DNA from: Phoebastria nigripes
Lineage: Eukaryota > Chordata > Aves > Procellariiformes > Diomedeidae
NCBI GenBank assembly: GCA_035582835.1
Contig: JAYKAV010003096.1
Location: 151,757 to 215,756, forward strand
Direction of reading: 5' to 3'
DNA: 64,000 bases
This document shows positions 61,226-64,000 of the stretch, one piece after another (the first letter of the stretch is position 1; the number at the start of each line of letters is the position of its first letter). A program made the translations under genes and the position numbers. A model generated the notes under the pieces. That model did no database searches. It was not told the origin of the DNA and worked only from the letters and a program-made list of their open reading frames with translations.

Positions 61226-62535
61226 CCAATGATTATTTGTGTACTGCAAACTGGGCCTCGCTTCTCTGTAAAGAGGATTTAAAGATGCTCCTTTCTTTCC
61301 AAGCAGATATGAAGGATGCCCTGGGCAGCACCATGCTGGGATGCAGCAGCATCCCGGGCTCCCGCCCCGCTGGTGCAGCTGCCCTATGGCAAAGTCATCT
61401 GAAATGAAGAAGCTAATGGCTCAAAAGGTGAAAAAACCCCGGTGAGCCTCAAAATGAGGGCTCCTTCCCTCCTCTCCGCACCTGCACTGGCCCCAAAGAG
61501 CATCCCGACCTCGCCTGGGGAGCGGGCCCCCGCTGTGAAACGAATCCACGTCGCCGGGAGTTTGGAGGAGACGAGCTCCGACATCTTGGGAAAAATCTTT
61601 CCGTCCCTGGCAAAAAGCTGAGCAAAACGATGGAAAGAAACGAAGGCGGCATCCTGACAAGCTCCTCTGATTTTTAAAAAGAAACCGGCTCAGCACAGCC
61701 AGCCGGCAGCTCTCAGGAACACAAAAATGAAATAAAAAGTTTTGCACGACCAAGAGGAGAAATACAAAAATCCGCCAGGGAAGAGCTGACAACAGAAATG
61801 ATCGTGTAAACGTGGTTACTGCCCACAGCGTGTACACGGTGAAAGGAAAATTTAAAGTCAGTCACCAGATTTGGCAGCCAGATTAATTTTAGATCACAGC
61901 AGCAAAGTGGTCGGTTGAAAAAAAAACCAAACCACAACATCTCCAGGTACGTCGTGTTTTCACACGGGAAGATTATTTTTAGAAAATGCTGAGGATGGTC
62001 CTATGCGACCGAAGCTATTCATAATTTTAACACGTACTTGGGTTTGCAAAACTCAAATACAGTAGTGTCTGGTTTTTAAATTGCATTATAAACTGAGGAA
62101 TAAAACAAAAGCCTCTTGCATTTGCTCACACGTATGATTATGCTTCAAATTCCTCCCGCGAGCGAGTCCTGAATGGAATGAAAACGGCCGCTTCGAGAAC
62201 TGGAAAAAAGTAAGTTACTGGAAGCGACCCCGTCAGTCGTCATCGTAACAGAATAAAATAATAGTAAGGAAAAAAAAAAGCTACCCTTGGTTGTTCGGAC
62301 GAGGGGTGTGTGCTATCCTACACTGCTGTAAGAAGGCACGCGTGTCAATCCGGTCTCCTCTAAGCTGCTCAAGCTCTTCGTGGCAGGGCTTTGCTGCTTC
62401 TCCCACCCGCTGTCTGCAGGAGGCGACAGCCGAGGCTGAAGGTCCGGCTGGCGCAGGGCAACGACCTCCTCCTCGGGGGGAAAAAATACCTTCGGGAAAA
62501 GTTCTCCAACCCTACCAGCGACGGGAAGAAGAAGA

Positions 62536-62610
62536 GGAGAGAAAGAGAGAGAGAGAAAGAGGACGTGGGGAGGTGTGCGTGCGTGTCTGCGTGTCCGTCT
62601 GTCCGGCGGA
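62536..62610. repeat. (GA)n then (GT)n low-complexity stretch
   Basis: GAGAGAAAGAGAGAGAGAGA is followed by GTGTGCGTGCGTGTCTGCGT. This makes the 229-codon plus frame here Arg/Glu- and Val/Cys-rich and non-credible as a protein. Confidence 0.7.
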
Positions 62611-63156
62611 GAGAAAAATGCCAGCTGTCCCACGAGTGTCCGACAAGCCTTCCCAATGGTGGGCAGCTACTGCAGCCGCCTGTAATCCTCGCTACGATCC
62701 GCGCAAAGGACAAAGACATCGCCCATTGGAATACTACTATGTCGAAGGTAAGAAAACTCCTTATTTTCTTTACATAGCTACTATAACAGAACGGAGGAAA
62801 TATACAGTCGGNGGTATCATTATACAAAAGAGCCCATCGCGTTCCCTCCTCCTCGATAAAACGCACCCTTTCCGAAAAATAAACTCTGACAATCTGCCAC
62901 AGTTCCTTACGCCTGCAGAAAGCTGCTCACTGTACAAAAGACTTAAGAAAAAGGAAAAACAAAACAAAAAAGGAAAATAATGTACAAGCAAGAAAAGTGG
63001 GAGGAAAAAAGGTTTAGACGCTATTGCCGTTCAGAAACGAAACCTGCCAAATAGAAAATAAATGTCAGAGTCACACAAACAAGGCTTCTTTAGGGTTTTG
63101 TGAAATATCGATATAAAAATTAACAGCAAATTCATAGTCTTTGCTATAAAAAACTC

Positions 63157-63173
63157 TTTTTTTTTTTTTTTTT
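63157..63173. repeat. T17 homopolymer
   Basis: A run of 17 T that follows ACTC inside the candidate 3'UTR (an A-run on the transcript strand). Confidence 0.8.
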
Positions 63174-63389
63174 GTTAGAAAAGGATCACAACTAAAAACC
63201 TTAAATTAAAATACAAATGTTTAGGGTAGTTGCCCAGTGGCTAACGTGTTGGCTTTCTGAAAAACTTTCCAACCTGTCGTCTGAAAGTCCTCAAGTTTCA
63301 ACCTGGATCCTTTTCCAAAAGCACCTTTTACGTTCCAATTCACAAATCTGTCCTTAGGGAGCTTCCAATGGCTACTGNNATAGTATGCA

Positions 63390-63395
63390 TTTATT
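63390..63395 (-). promoter_or_regulatory. Internal poly(A) hexamer (minus strand)
   Basis: AATAAA on the minus strand, in ATGTAATAAATGCATACT, within a very AU-rich stretch (63,390-63,520) that reads like a slowly evolving 3'UTR segment. Confidence 0.3.
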
Positions 63396-63726
63396 ACATA
63401 TATTTTTCTATAAATGCATCATAAATATTTTTATCAATAATTCATAGGAATCCGGTTTCTAAGCTTGGAATACATTTGGAATATACATTATACACATATA
63501 TATATTTATACCTAACAATTTAAGCAATATCTCATGCTAGTTGCTTTTAATAAAAAGCATTCCAGTCTTAAACCTGCATTTGTGTCTAATACATGCTTCA
63601 ACAACCAAATTGATAAGTTCAATTACTAGATAATGTAGAAGAGAGAAAACNTTTGAAAATTTGTTTTTAAAAATGGTTGAATTTCAAAGACCCAACAGTA
63701 TTTGCCACTTTCTTGGCAACTACCTT

Positions 63727-63728
<2 letters not shown>

Positions 63729-63758
<30 letters not shown>
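63729..63758. repeat. T30 homopolymer
   Basis: A run of 30 T (A30 on the candidate transcript). If a transcript is made from the minus strand, this tract could prime oligo-dT internally and create false 3' ends. Confidence 0.9.
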
Positions 63759-63759
<1 letters not shown>

Positions 63760-64000
63760 AAACAGCAATGAAAGAAAACAAAACAAATCCAAACTTGTAG
63801 ACAGTTTTTGGAGACGCTCTGTTCAGCTGATGCCTGCTTCCCACCATCATGCCAGCACAAGCCAAAAAGTCTTCCTTCCTGATGGCAGTTCTTGGCTTTC
63901 CCAACCAGAGGAAAAATATTCACGAACTGCTGTGTTCTTTGTGTTTGGGTTTTTTTTTTTGTTTGCTTTTTTTTTTTTTTACATAAGTCATTTTTTATAA

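Larger units (their letters stand above)
59360..64000 (-). other. Distal part of a long AU-rich 3'UTR (minus-strand gene, partial)
   Basis: On the minus strand this 4.6-kb stretch is U/A-rich and full of poly-U tracts, UAUAUA runs and AUUUA-type elements, with no long open frame. It ends at an AATAAA (plus-strand TTTATT at 59,379-59,384) in GGTGTAAATAAAAAG. About 30-80 bases beyond that lies a GU-rich downstream element (minus-strand CCTTGGTTTCTGTTGCTG and GGTGCCTTTGGTGTGATG). Cleavage is expected near 59,355-59,365. Coding exons must lie past 64,000. A moderately CpG-containing interior (61,300-62,750) is unusual for a 3'UTR. Very long AU-rich 3'UTRs are common in developmental transcription-factor and RNA-binding-protein genes, but I could not identify this one. 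It could instead be a lncRNA terminal exon. Confidence 0.55.

Noticed and set aside
62291..62980. 229-codon plus-strand open frame
   Set aside because: It crosses (GA)n/(GT)n low-complexity sequence and an N. The peptide is Arg/Glu-, Cys/Val- and Lys-rich in blocks and has no domain. The region reads better as a minus-strand 3'UTR.
1..64000. CRISPR arrays, bacterial operons, tRNA or rRNA genes
   Set aside because: No regularly spaced repeats, no cloverleaf with box A/B motifs and no rRNA-like sequence were seen on reading. The composition is vertebrate nuclear DNA.

Overview
The window looks like vertebrate, most likely avian, nuclear DNA from the accessory (non-coding) part of a chromosome. 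The clearest taxonomic marker is a nearly intact solo LTR at 33,057-33,610. I recognise it as a retroviral LTR family that is common in modern birds. Supporting marks are long homopolymer and AT microsatellites, highly decayed amniote-age repeats and no bacterial gene organisation. No open reading frame can be supported as a complete protein-coding gene. The longest frames (about 200-230 codons) have no recognisable domain, many consist of low-complexity Lys, Pro or Ser, and none is flanked by convincing splice sites.

Layout: (1) 1-23,640 is intergenic or intronic DNA with decayed repeats (MIR-like, CR1-like and an old palindromic amniote repeat), a perfect 48-bp tandem duplication and several AT-rich blocks that resemble conserved non-coding elements. 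(2) 23,707-about 24,455 has the form of a plus-strand terminal exon: a strong polypyrimidine tract and AG acceptor, T-rich 3'UTR-like sequence, and two overlapping AATAAA signals. (3) 24,456-59,355 is about 35 kb without a supported gene. It holds the solo LTR (33.1-33.6 kb, sense on minus, 5-bp target duplication), a 3' fragment of a related LTR (54.1-54.3 kb, sense on plus), microsatellites and further candidate regulatory blocks. (4) About 59,360-64,000 reads as the distal part of a long AU-rich 3'UTR of a minus-strand gene whose coding exons lie beyond the right edge. It has several AATAAA/ATTAAA-type signals, a GU-rich downstream element after the most distal one, and many poly-U tracts.

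If both transcript ends are real, the window spans the interval between two convergently transcribed genes. The long AU-rich 3'UTR and the wide, enhancer-like spacer would suit a developmental regulator gene, but I could not identify either gene. A perfect 45-bp duplication around a poly(A)-N junction at 59.4-59.6 kb is probably an assembly error. The many scattered single N characters are unresolved bases, not gaps between scaffolds.
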